This document shows positions 10,291-18,893 of a stretch of DNA of 64,000 nt, one piece after another. How positions within the stretch are numbered: the stretch's first letter is position 1; the number at the start of each line of letters is the position of its first letter. The DNA lies in assembly GCA_034190875.2 (NCBI GenBank), contig CM067356.1, positions 55,116,230 through 55,180,229 of the forward strand. The letters run 5' to 3'. The notes below the pieces were generated by a model, which made no database searches, was not told the origin of the DNA, and saw nothing but the letters and a program-made list of their open reading frames with translations. The translations under genes and the position numbers were made by a program. Source of the DNA: Urechis unicinctus (Eukaryota; Annelida; Polychaeta; Xenopneusta; Urechidae).

Positions 10291-10841
10291 ATGTTTCACA
10301 TAACCATATCTCACGCCTCGGCATGATAATGACTCTTTCTTTCAAAAGCATGATTACATTGCTTTCATAATGGCCAGCATGGTGTCATGATATGTGTATC
10401 AAAACGCAACCAAAAGCACTATAGACAAGATAAAGGTTACTTGAGAAGAGTCAACTATTGTTGCCATACAAACTTCCAAATCCCGTATAGTTGTGGCTGT
10501 TGTTTACCGAAAACCTTCGCAATCTATGACCTGTTTCGTACACGAGATGAAAAACCTTTTACTCTTTATGCCGTTGCAAGTGCCAACGTTTGTGATTGGA
10601 GATTTCAATGATGACATTCTGTGTGGTAACACCTCAATGCTAACTCTTATGAATGAATATGGTTTCCAGCAATATGTCAAAGTACATACAACTAACTGAC
10701 AATGGAACATTATTAGATCATATTTACTTCAATCGAGAAATAGAATGCCGCAATGATGTCCACGATGCATATCATTCTGATCATGACTCAGTGTTCATCA
10801 CTTTGAGATGTTTTATTGCGGTATTGTTGTTGTTGTTATAG
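10291..10841 (+). pseudogene. Helentron C-terminal APE-like endonuclease (broken)
   Basis: Downstream of the helicase, two overlapping frames (10493-10699 and 10653-10841) encode an exonuclease/endonuclease/phosphatase-type domain. Visible motifs are VVAVVYRKPS, FVIGDFNDDIL (GDFND) and the terminal YHSDHDSVFITL (SDHD). This endonuclease at the C-terminus of RepHel distinguishes Helentrons from canonical Helitrons. The N-terminal third of the domain is scrambled by stops before 10490. The hairpin terminus of the element was not identified. Confidence 0.7.
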
Positions 10842-11721
10842 GATGGGTCCTCTTGAAATGTGATCGCTACTACATTGTGAAGCTTTGCTTACATGAGATT
10901 ACCTGTCTGGTTGTGATACAGGATGCTACCTAAATGATTGTCAACTTCCTCAGATGAACTTCCATGACATCTTGCAGCTTACCAAAGTCAACGATGAGAC
11001 CTGTGATCTTTCGTGTGCTACGAACTTTATCACAGGTGTTAGGAGGAGCGATATTTTCAGTGCCCCGTTATATCTTGCAAGAATGGTTGTAATCTTAACC
11101 TGCATTGATGAAATGACTTTTATGGGCAAATACTAGCTTATTGTGATATATATTGATACTTAATCTAATATATTTCATATTGCATAAAAAAAACCCAGCG
11201 AAAACATCCATATTAATACCAATATTAACCAAATATTGTAAACAATCGATATTATGTGAATTCACATTACGGTAACTTTCGGCTAGTGATGGTCGAATAC
11301 TCATTCGTTTTCGAAGCGACCAATATGCTTTGGTCGGTCTGACAGCGCGCATGGACAATTATAGTAATTACTTTTGCCATAGCTTGTTCATTTTTATGGG
11401 AATAATCAATGAGGTGTTGGCTCTTGTAAATGTTTATTGGGGCAATCGAACATAGATTGCTCGCCACACACATTCAATCTTGACTTGCTTGTGGCGCGGC
11501 ATAACGGATTGAATCATAATGTTTAACGCTATCTTCCAAATATGGAACATCTCAGCGCGACCTTATCGAGAGGTGAGGGAGGAGGGAGGTTGATGATAAT
11601 CGCAACACGTTTATATTTATTGAATCCAATTAATTAATAACAGTGTCACAAGAAAACTCCAAGCGCATGTTGTTTTGACAGGGCAACGTACGGTCGGAGA
11701 TGCGCAGGGCTTTTTGGCTAA
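10842..11721. other. Non-coding interval; repeat fragment shared with 48100-48185
   Basis: Positions 10843-10935 (GGATGGG... CTTTGCTTACATGAGATTACC... GGTTGTGATACAGGATGC) closely match 48100-48185, so this is a dispersed repeat. A 60-codon frame at 10954-11136 (MNFHDILQLTKVNDETC) is possible but unrecognised. The rest is AT-rich with no gene seen. Confidence 0.5.
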
Positions 11722-11730
11722 TTAAAATAT

Positions 11731-11890
11731 GGCAGAGGCTATTCGTACGGCAGCCGTACGAATAAGATGGGAATTGGCTATCCGTACGGCAGCCGTACGA
11801 ATAGATGGGAATAGGCTATTCGTACGGCAGCCGTACGAATAAGATGGGAATTGGCTATCCGTACGGCAGCCGTACGAATAAAAGTGTTTT
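11731..11890 (+). repeat. MULE left TIR and subterminal palindrome array
   Basis: Four tandem units of about 37-39 bp. Each has the arm TTCGTACGGC (or TCCGTACGGC) followed by A and the reverse complement GCCGTACGAA, a 21-bp near-perfect palindrome. GATGGGAATTGGCTAT or a similar spacer separates the units. Degraded half-units continue to about 11975 (GGCTATTCGTATG, GGCTCTTCGTACG). Only the first unit belongs to the terminal repeat proper. The rest are subterminal, a usual place for transposase-binding sites. Confidence 0.85.
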
Positions 11891-12757
11891 GGCTATTCGT
11901 ATGATTAATAGGGTGCATTTTGGCTCTTCGTACGAATAAGATATATATCGGTTGTTTTGGCTATGCGCACAATACGAGTAGCTAGTTATACAGTTAATGT
12001 CTTTCAGGACAGCTCAACATATTTCATCATAGTACCATGTCATTGTAAGTGTTGTGGTGTGATGTGGAACTTCAATATATATATGCTCTTAGCTGTGTAA
12101 ATACTTTGCCTAGCAATGTTGTACAAGGTAAGAAGAGAAAGGCCTAGAAGCATGGACTAGTTGGATGGAACTTAGTTGTTGTAATTAAGTATTTGCATAT
12201 TTAGAAAAATACCCAAAATATTAAGGATATGGAGTCTTTTTCCACTATCACAAAACACCTCCTTGGCTTAGTAATCAAATTTAAAAGATATAGCTATGGA
12301 TTGATAGAAATGTACAACAGAGTGCTGGTAAAAGTAAAGAAATAATTTGTAAAATTTGTTGTGAAAAATGTTTATTCACACTTTACAACTTAAACATAAC
12401 AGTTCATGAAACACACACACACACCTTTCCCAAGGACAGGAACAATTGCCTCTGGGCACCTCAGCAACAACACATTCAAGTAGTTATGAGTTAGGTTGGC
12501 TCATGCATAAAACATAATGCGGTAATGACATGTTACCAGAACATTAGCCATACAACATGAAACTGTTACTTTATAACTAAGAAAAAACAGTTTATGAAAC
12601 ACACACACACACACCTTTCCCAAGGTCAGGAACCATTGCCTCTGGGCACCTCAGCAACTTAACAACCAGGGCAGAAAAAATTGCCTCTGGGTCACTTTGG
12701 TAACATTGGCACACTGAAAGTGGTACCACAAGTAGAAACCAGAGCAGAGCACCCATT
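11891..12757. other. MULE 3' non-coding region with an 80-bp duplication
   Basis: AT-rich sequence downstream of the minus-strand gene. A segment of about 80 bp (ATGAAACACACACACACACC... TTTCCCAAGG... ATTGCCTCTGGGCACCTCAGC) occurs at about 12405-12472 and again at about 12592-12655. A third partial ATTGCCTCTGGG is near 12679. No gene is seen. Confidence 0.6.
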
Positions 12758-13484
12758 TCACTTGTTTATTATGGGAGGATTTGTACATCTCTCCATGGCA
12801 GCACATCTGTTGTTAGAGGCTGCATCAGCAGTCATGAGGCGGTTAGCAACATAGCATCTGTACTTTGAGCAGTGTTGCTGATCCATGACTGATGGCTGAG
12901 CCCCACAAGCCAATGCCTCTGCATTCTGAAAGCAGTCAGGAGTGGTTACAGTTTTATCATGCATCATCTATGAATGGCCATTCATAAAAAGTCACCCAAC
13001 AAATCCAAACAAATAGCCTAACATAAAGAAATGAACAGAAACAGAATGGGTCATACCATTAGGACAAAAATGCCGCAGCTGGACCCATCACTTTGCTGCC
13101 CACTGAGTGAAGGTTCATGCTGCCAGTCCAGCAGGATTTCCCCAGTGACTCTGGCTCTTATGTTCATGTACTTCCTGAGAACACAAAACAAATAAAAATG
13201 AAACATCTCCTTCATTTCCTATTCTTTGATCTGCAGTGTGCTTGTGTGAACAGTGTGAGTTGGAGAACTGGTGAGACTTACTGCCAGTGGCTAACCAGCT
13301 GAGCCTCGCCATCCTTGTAGCGGTCATTCCATTGGAGCGAGTTGTCTGCAATGTCTGCCACAAACAGCATCCAGTGTTCCCCTGTTGACTGGCGTCCTTT
13401 GACAAAGGTGCTTGATGCACCAAAGCAGTGAGATATCATGACATACCTGTAGCCGGCCAGTTTTACCTGTACATAACAGTACAA
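12758..13484 (-). pseudogene. MULE protein C-terminus: Ulp1-like (C48) cysteine protease exons
   Basis: Reading the minus strand, 13484-13278 encodes YVMISHCFGASSTF and GEHWMLFVADIADNSLQWND. This carries the His of H-W and the Asp of a Ulp1/SENP peptidase. After a short gap, about 13110-13040 reads QQSDGSSCGIFVLM, the catalytic Gln and Cys block. It is followed by a GT at a plausible splice donor. An acceptor (CTGCTTTCAG) near 12930 leads to a last exon rich in Cys (LACGAQPSVMDQQHCSKYRC) that ends at 12758. Ulp1 domains cleave SUMO/ubiquitin-like modifiers. Fusion of ULP domains to MULE transposases is known from plant KI-MULEs. The frame between blocks is broken or spliced, and I could not establish every junction. 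Confidence 0.6.
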
Positions 13485-14844
13485 AACCCAACTGTGTTAA
13501 GCAAATTGTGGGCGTATGGCGTCAGGATGTCACAGTACTGACTTGCCTCTTGTCTGGAGGGGTCCCTGTCAACGGTTTTCTGGACGTCACCCAAACTCTT
13601 CATAACAGAGGAGTTGTCCATCTGGCCTTGGTAATACTCAATGACAGACTGCAAGCAATCAGCCAGTCATATTGGCATGTACTACGCGTTTGAGTTTTTG
13701 GTGGAGGGACTCTTAGACTGTTTGTAGTTATCACCCCCAGAGTCAAATCCACATCAACGAGATAACGGACCCACTGGCACTGGCAACTATGCCAGTTGGC
13801 CACGAAGTATGCATTAAGCCTATCTGGAGCTGTTTTCTGCAAACTCTTGAATGACTCCTCATAGGCGCCAGTCGTTCGGGCATGGAGCATTTGCTGAAGG
13901 ATTACCCGGATCCTTTCGTTCTCCTCAAGGGAGCACTACAGCTTGGCAACTTCCTGCCTGAAAGTCTTGCTCACATGAAAGGCACATATCACAATGTGTG
14001 TATCCGGAAAAACATTTTTTATGGCCTTCACTTCTGTTAAGTCTTTGTCGATGACAAAGTTCCTGGTCTTTTTTTGAGCTTCTCGGTTCCTTTGAACTAT
14101 GTGGTTAAGCAAAAAAATCAATGTTCTCATGGCTTTCCTCCGCTATGAAAGCATAGCCACATGTCTGGCCTTTCCCATCCTTTACCTGCACTGTGGCATC
14201 CTGTCTGTGTTGGTCCTGTAGGTTCCATCCATAAGCAGGACTACTGGGAACTTGGTGTAGCTTTCTGCCATGGTGCTGGTCTGGACAGCAATAACAGTGA
14301 CTATCACTTGGTCTGTCATCTTCACTGCCACTGAGGAATTCGGGTCCTGGAGCAAAAGGCCATCTAGAACATCGATAACCTTGGCCTCATCAGTTTTGTT
14401 GCCACACAGAGAGACGCGGATGTTGTGCAGGTCCTTCCTCAGGGATGCCAACAGGATTTTGTAAAAAAAGAGGAAAATTTGCCTGGGGCCATTGGGCCGC
14501 AAAGGCCCCCTGCGGATTAATGGATCCCAATGGACCCTGGCGGCCACGTAATCCGTGGATTTCCGCGCATCCGCGGAAAATTGGCATCCCTGTTCCTGGA
14601 GACAACCTTGTCCAACTGCTGCACGAGGTGGGAACGTATGTTCTCTACAGTTACACCAAGTCCAAAAAGTTCCCCAACTTTCTGCTTTTGCTCCTCTTCA
14701 AGTCTCCTATTCTCTGGATAGAGATCGAACAACCTTGACTCGACAGAGTGGTTGTGGTTATCCCGCAGTTGTGTCACCACTAGCACCTGTCGTTTGCGGT
14801 CGGCCACAAGGAGAATGGAAGCCTCACAGTTCAGCTTGAAAGTT
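13485..14844 (-). pseudogene. MULE transposase core (DDE, ZSWIM-like), broken
   Basis: Minus-strand frames in order. 14807-14517: ADRKRQVLVVTQLRDNHNHS, the DNA-binding N-region, preceded by a splice acceptor TTGTTGCAG at about 14845. Then the MITE at 14440-14592. Then 14547-14182, with VVLLMDGTYRTN giving the first catalytic Asp. Then 14130-13936, with FVIDKDLTEVKAIKNVFPD giving the second Asp, followed by ICAFHVSKTF. Then 13890-13600: AYEESFKSLQK and NWHSCQCQWVRYL. The block pattern is that of MULE/ZSWIM transposases. The catalytic Glu region near 13715 is frameshifted. Stops and shifts separate every block, so this copy appears dead or poorly assembled. Confidence 0.72.
14440..14592 (+). 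mobile_element. 153-bp hAT-like MITE inside the MULE transposase
   Basis: Perfect 12-bp terminal inverted repeats CAGGGATGCCAA and TTGGCATCCCTG, flanked by TTCCT on both sides (14435-14439 and 14593-14597). CAGGG ends suggest hAT. The visible duplication is only 5 bp against the usual 8, so the assignment is tentative. The insertion plus duplication adds 158 bp, which shifts the transposase frame. This explains why the two minus-strand frames on either side are out of phase. Confidence 0.8.
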
Positions 14845-14859
14845 CTGCAACAATAAGTT

Positions 14860-15527
14860 TATTCATCGTACAGCAGAAATTCAACAGGAGCTTATTCGTA
14901 CAGCAGTAATTCAAATGGAGCTTAATTATTCGTACAGCAGAAATTCAACTGGAGCTTATTCGTACAGCAGTAATTCAAATGGAGCTTATTCGTACAGCAG
15001 TAATTCAAATGGAGCTTATTCGTACAGCAGTAATTCAAATGGAGCTTATTCGTACAGCAGAAATTCAAATGGAGCTTATTTGTACAGCAGAAATTCAAAT
15101 TGAGTTTATTTGTACAGCAGAAATTAAACTGGAGCTTATTCGTACAGCAGAAATTCAAATGGAGCTTAATTATTCGTACAGCAGTAATTCAAATGGAGCT
15201 TATTCGTACAGCAGAAATTCAAATGGAGCTTATTCGTACAGCAGAAATTCAAATGGAGCTTATTTGTACAGCAGAAATTCAAATTGAGTTTATTTGTACA
15301 GCAGAAATTAAACTGGAGCTTATTCGTACAGCAGAAATTCAAATGGAGCTTATTTGTACAGCAGAAATTCAAATTGAGTTTATTTGTACAGCAGAAATTA
15401 AACTGGAGCTTATTTGTACAGCAGAAATTCAAATGGAGCTTATTTGTACAGCAGAAATTCAAATGGAGCTTATTCGTACAGCAGAAATTCAAATGGGTCT
15501 TATTCGTACAGCAAAAAATCGTACAGC
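14860..15527 (-). repeat. 30-bp minisatellite (about 22 units) in MULE intron 1
   Basis: Tandem units of the form TTCGTACAGCAGAAATTCAA plus ATGGAGCTTA, with single-base variants and two units extended by AATTA. All three frames on both strands are open through it, producing spurious low-complexity ORFs. The array lies between transposase exon 1 (15702-15535) and the exon that starts at about 14844, so it fills an intron. The unit core TTCGTACAGCAG resembles half of the TIR palindrome TTCGTACGGCAG. Confidence 0.9.
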
Positions 15528-15534
15528 GTTATTT

Positions 15535-15702
15535 ACTTGTACAACCGACTTACTTTTGCCAAAAGTTGGCTCTTTCCACTCGTTTGCTATCCCGCCGATG
15601 AAAAAGGACATTTTTCTTCTTTTCATAACTTCTCAATGCAGATTGGAAAAGTTCCCAAGAGGAATATTCCTATCCCTCTTTAATGTGATCCGCATCAGCC
15701 AT
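15535..15702 (-). pseudogene. MULE transposase exon 1 (one in-frame stop)
   Basis: Minus strand from ATG at 15702 (MADADHIKEG, then TAG). It continues with SSWELFQSALRSYEKKKNV and LFIGGIANEWK, the FAR1/MULE-type N-terminal pattern, up to the minisatellite boundary. One TAG interrupts it. Gypsy-2 landed roughly 100 bp upstream of this start, between the gene and the right terminal repeat. Confidence 0.55.
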
Positions 15703-15799
15703 GCTAACAGAGGTCGTTGATGAACAAAAAACGTTTCAAATACAAACTACTATTCAGGAGCAAGATGAATTCTGTGTTGTTCGAACGCTTCCAACTAAA

Positions 15800-16137
15800 T
15801 GTGGTGACGTACGTCACCGCTGTGGTCCAATGGCTTTAACGTGACGGCGTTGCATTAAAAGCGTATGACACCTCTGAGGAGCTTGGCCCTTAACGTGTCA
15901 GCGCTAGTAACACACGTCCCCCGGAACCGCCCTGGCCTTTTAGGCGGCAAAGAAATGTACAAGTGACTGGGCACTTGTACGGTCACTTGTAGCCGACCCG
16001 CCAAGAAGAAGAGAACTAGCCAGCTAGATAACAACGAAGAAGCTAGTGAAGTATAGAAAGCAGCCAAGTAGAAGACACAGCAAGTAGCCAACCGCCCTAC
16101 GACAGCTAAAGGTAAGCGGGCTTAGGAAATCACTATA
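15800..16137 (+). repeat. Gypsy-2 5' LTR (338 bp)
   Basis: Starts TGTGGTGACGTACGTCACC, which contains a CRE-like palindrome TGACGTACGTCA. Ends ...GAAATCACTATA, so the 3' end is not CA. It matches 25514-25849 except for an extra CT near 15872. Confidence 0.9.
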
Positions 16138-16465
16138 TTGGTGTCAGAAGTGATCGTATCTACGTCTGGTTTTTATACCGTTTCTGGCCCTGACTTTTTA
16201 ATTAGACGCTTTTGCGCAGGAAATATTAGTACGCCTTTTGACACCTGGTGGTTTCTTGGCCTTGCTGCCTTACGCCTTACTTTAGTCAAGCTTGATTTGT
16301 GCATGCTATTTAAGTTGACTATTACGTAAGTGCCGTGGTTGTTTGTAGGGTTACGGTTGCTTGTCGTTTGCCTTGCTGTGTTCATTGCGTGGTAGTGTTT
16401 TCGTGAAGGGCGGATTTCTATCAGCGTAACCGTTTTGATTGAGTTTCTCTGTTGTCGAGCTCTTG
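16138..16465 (+). other. Gypsy-2 leader with primer-binding site
   Basis: TTGGTGTCAGAAGTGATCG at 16138-16156 is the presumptive tRNA primer site. The remaining 300 bp is T-rich noncoding sequence up to the gag ATG at 16466. Confidence 0.7.
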
Positions 16466-18498
16466 ATGATGGCCTCCTGTGATGTGTCCTTCCCGCGCGC
16501 GGCCCCTAACGCCCCTATCTCTATCAATTATGCCCCGGCTAATATGCTTTGTTTAATACCGGGGGTGGGGGCTAAACTGGCCGCGGCTATTGTTGTGATC
16601 AGGGAGGAACAGGGCAATTTCACACGGAGGTGTCTTTGAGGGCTTTGCTTCGGGGGAGCCTGTCATCGGCGGCGCTCGCGTTGGTGGATTTCGCGCCAAA
16701 CCCCGCGCTGGGCGGCGCGGGACGTAACGATACACAGAGCGAGCCACCGCAAAACAGCAAGGCATGGGATAAGGGTTTTGGCGGCGGGATACAAGCACTC
16801 GGTGCTTCAGGCGGTTCGCGGGATGCGGGATTGCATGCGCCAGGTTGGACGGGTATGCGGAAGCGGGGTTCCACGATGGAACTAACCCCGAGTGTCGGCG
16901 GTATCCAGGTCGGGGAGGAGTGGAGGGGTTGGCCGCGTGTGCCGTCTACGCCTGCCCCCATTCCTCGGCGGGTCGCGGGTCTGGAGTTGGACTTGGGGTC
17001 TTCCGGCCTTGCAGGTGTCGACGCAGTCTCGCCTCCCTACCAGTCGGGGGATGTCGGGGCTTGCGGCGACGCCTTGCTACATGGGGTCGGAGACTTCCGG
17101 GGGTACTACCGCCGTGACGTGCCTGCGGATGGGGGCGACGGGCGTTATGCTGCGGCCCTGCCTCGCGTTCCTCCCGGTTTTGAGGGACACCCCCGTCCAC
17201 CTCAAGCTGCGGTTGTTAGCACTCCTTATCGCCATCCCGTTGCCAGCCCTAAGGGAATGTGGGGTAATATTGTTTCCCCCCGTAGGCTGCTTCCCACCCC
17301 CCCGCTGAACCGACCATGGGATGCCTGTTCTGTGGGGACTATGCGGTCGCCAAGGAGACGGTTGCCTGTCACACCTCCGACGGTACCATTTGTCGGGAGT
17401 GCGAGGGGTAATCCTGATCTCCATTATACTGGGCGTCCCGGGTCGAGGTTCCCGGCACAGGGTGGGTATGAGCGGCCTCGGGTTGCGGGGAACGCCTCGG
17501 GCCACTTTGAACAGTTGCCGCGTTCGGTAACTGCGGCCCCCTACTCTGCATACAGCGCCGCTCCTGTCGCTGACCACCGGAATAACCAAGGTCCCTATGA
17601 CAGCAGGGGATGGGACCCCGCCAAGGCCCTCCCTAGGGGCCTTTCATTTGATGGAGTCCGGGGATGGAAGATTTTCCGGCAGCGATTTGAGCGATATGCA
17701 TTCGCTCGCGGCTGGTCTGAGGATCAGAAGAGCGAATGCCTATGCTGGGCTATGGTGGGAAAGGCGGCAGCGGTCCACTCCGCCATCATAGGGGATGATC
17801 TGGGTGTTCCCTTTGGTGTCGTGATGGATGAACTTGAGCACCGCTTTGGGTCTGGGGACTTGTACGAGGTCGCCCAGGCCAAGTTCAACCAGGCCACGCA
17901 GGCACCAGGGGAGGACCTTATGGAGTGGAGTGACAGAATCAGAAGTCTGTCACTCGAGGCATTGTCTGGCCTGCCCGACAATTACAGGGTGTGGCAGACG
18001 GTGTCTCGCTTCTGCCAGGGGCTGCAGGATCGAGATGCGGCGCACCACACCCTCTTGCGGCACCCGCAAACCCTCCGCGAAGCAATAGACCTGGTAAAGG
18101 ACTTCCAACAACAATACCAGGCATGCTACGGAAAGCAGTCCCGGAGGCGGGGAAGGGAAGGGGAGGGGGTACCCCCAAGGGTTTCAGCAGTAACTGGCCC
18201 TGGTGAGGTGGAGAGCCTCGCGCGCCTGATGAGTCAGCTGCAGCGTGAGGTCCTGACCCTGACTAGGGCCATGCAAAAGCTGAAAGATCAGGGGTCACCC
18301 AAAGCCACTCAGAGTCCCTCCCGTTATAAATCTCCCAAAAGAGAAGCTGGGCCCTGTTTCCGTTGTGGGAAACAGGGGCACTTTAAGAGGGAATGCCCAA
18401 TGGCCCGGGAAGGGAGTCCCAGAACTCCTCAGGGAACAAAGTCGGGAAACGCCCAGGGGTCGGGCCAAGGGGCAGGTCGCCGATCCCCTCAACACTAG
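16466..18498 (+). CDS. gag: Gypsy-2 Gag with N-terminal helix-hairpin-helix (one frameshift)
   Basis: Starts at ATG 16466 (MMASCDVSFPRAAPN). The first 55 residues include NYAPANMLCLIPGVGAKLAA, a helix-hairpin-helix DNA-binding motif (IPGVG) that is unusual for Gag. A one-base break near 16620 moves the reading to the frame that stays open to TAG 18496-18498. This frame holds a long Gly/Pro-rich region, a retrotransposon-gag capsid domain (WKIFRQRFERYAFARGW... about 17665-18120) and a CCHC knuckle CFRCGKQGHFKREC at 18355-18396. The final 50 codons overlap a second frame and contain a GGGAAAC heptamer at 18444. The HhH could aid nucleic-acid binding (inference). Confidence 0.82.
18444..18450 (+). 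promoter_or_regulatory. Candidate -1 ribosomal frameshift site GGGAAAC
   Basis: In the gag frame this reads tcG GGA AAC, exactly the X XXY YYZ arrangement used for -1 slippage. A -1 shift enters the frame open from 18393 to 18893, which leads toward the protease. The location, 50 nt before the gag stop, is typical for gag-pro frameshifting. Downstream structure was not computed. Confidence 0.55.
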
Positions 18499-18893
18499 TG
18501 CCTCCGGTCTGTGTGGGTTGTGGGGCTGTAGGGGGTTGTGGTGATGCTGTAAAAGGTAGAGCCTGGGGTAAGGTTCTGGCGGGTAAGGGGCCTAGGATAC
18601 AGGTTCATGGCGACCTGTGTACTTCCGCCGATGCACCAATGCCACCTCCGGTTCCTCCCCAGAATGTCAGCACTGCCGGTGAAGGTAGTGCGGCACTAAA
18701 GGGACAAGGGCTGAGAGAACGAGCAAAAGGTAGCTCATCTGGCGCCACAGGAATGTCCATGGCACCTCGTATACCCCCTCTTACCCAAGTTAATCAAGCA
18801 AACTCGGCTCCTCAATCCATTGGGTCACCACAATCGACACCATTGGACAACTACAGGGGACCTCATGATGCACAACGGGTTGGGGACCGGTGA
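18451..18893 (+). CDS. Gypsy-2 linker frame between gag and protease
   Basis: Open frame (18393-18893 in total) that is -1 relative to gag. It is Gly/Pro/Ser-rich with a short CVGCGAVGGC segment and no recognised domain. It ends at TGA 18891-18893 and overlaps the pol frame (open from 18869) by about 22 nt. That is again a -1 step, though I see no classical slippery heptamer there. It is probably the N-terminal extension of the protease polyprotein. Confidence 0.5.

Noticed and set aside
11270-11345. hAT terminus (TAGTGATGG...CGAATAC)
   Set aside because: No inverted partner or flanking duplication found nearby.
14860-15527. CRISPR-like regular repeats, also at 50642-50877, 60601-60835 and 34284-34872
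   Set aside because: Units are head-to-tail with no unique spacers, vary gradually, and lie in a metazoan context. They are minisatellites.
14915-15720. Long ORFs with MELIRTAEIQ- or CCTNKLHLNF-type repeats
   Set aside because: They are translations of the 30-bp minisatellite, open in several frames on both strands. No start context, splice logic or homology.
17077-17589. 170-codon minus-strand ORF inside Gypsy-2 gag
   Set aside because: Arg/Pro/Gly composition mirrors the GC-rich gag on the opposite strand; no domain.
18869-18893. Second programmed -1 site at the linker/pol overlap of Gypsy-2
   Set aside because: The 22-nt overlap holds no X XXY YYZ heptamer in the right phase. It was kept only as an overlap.
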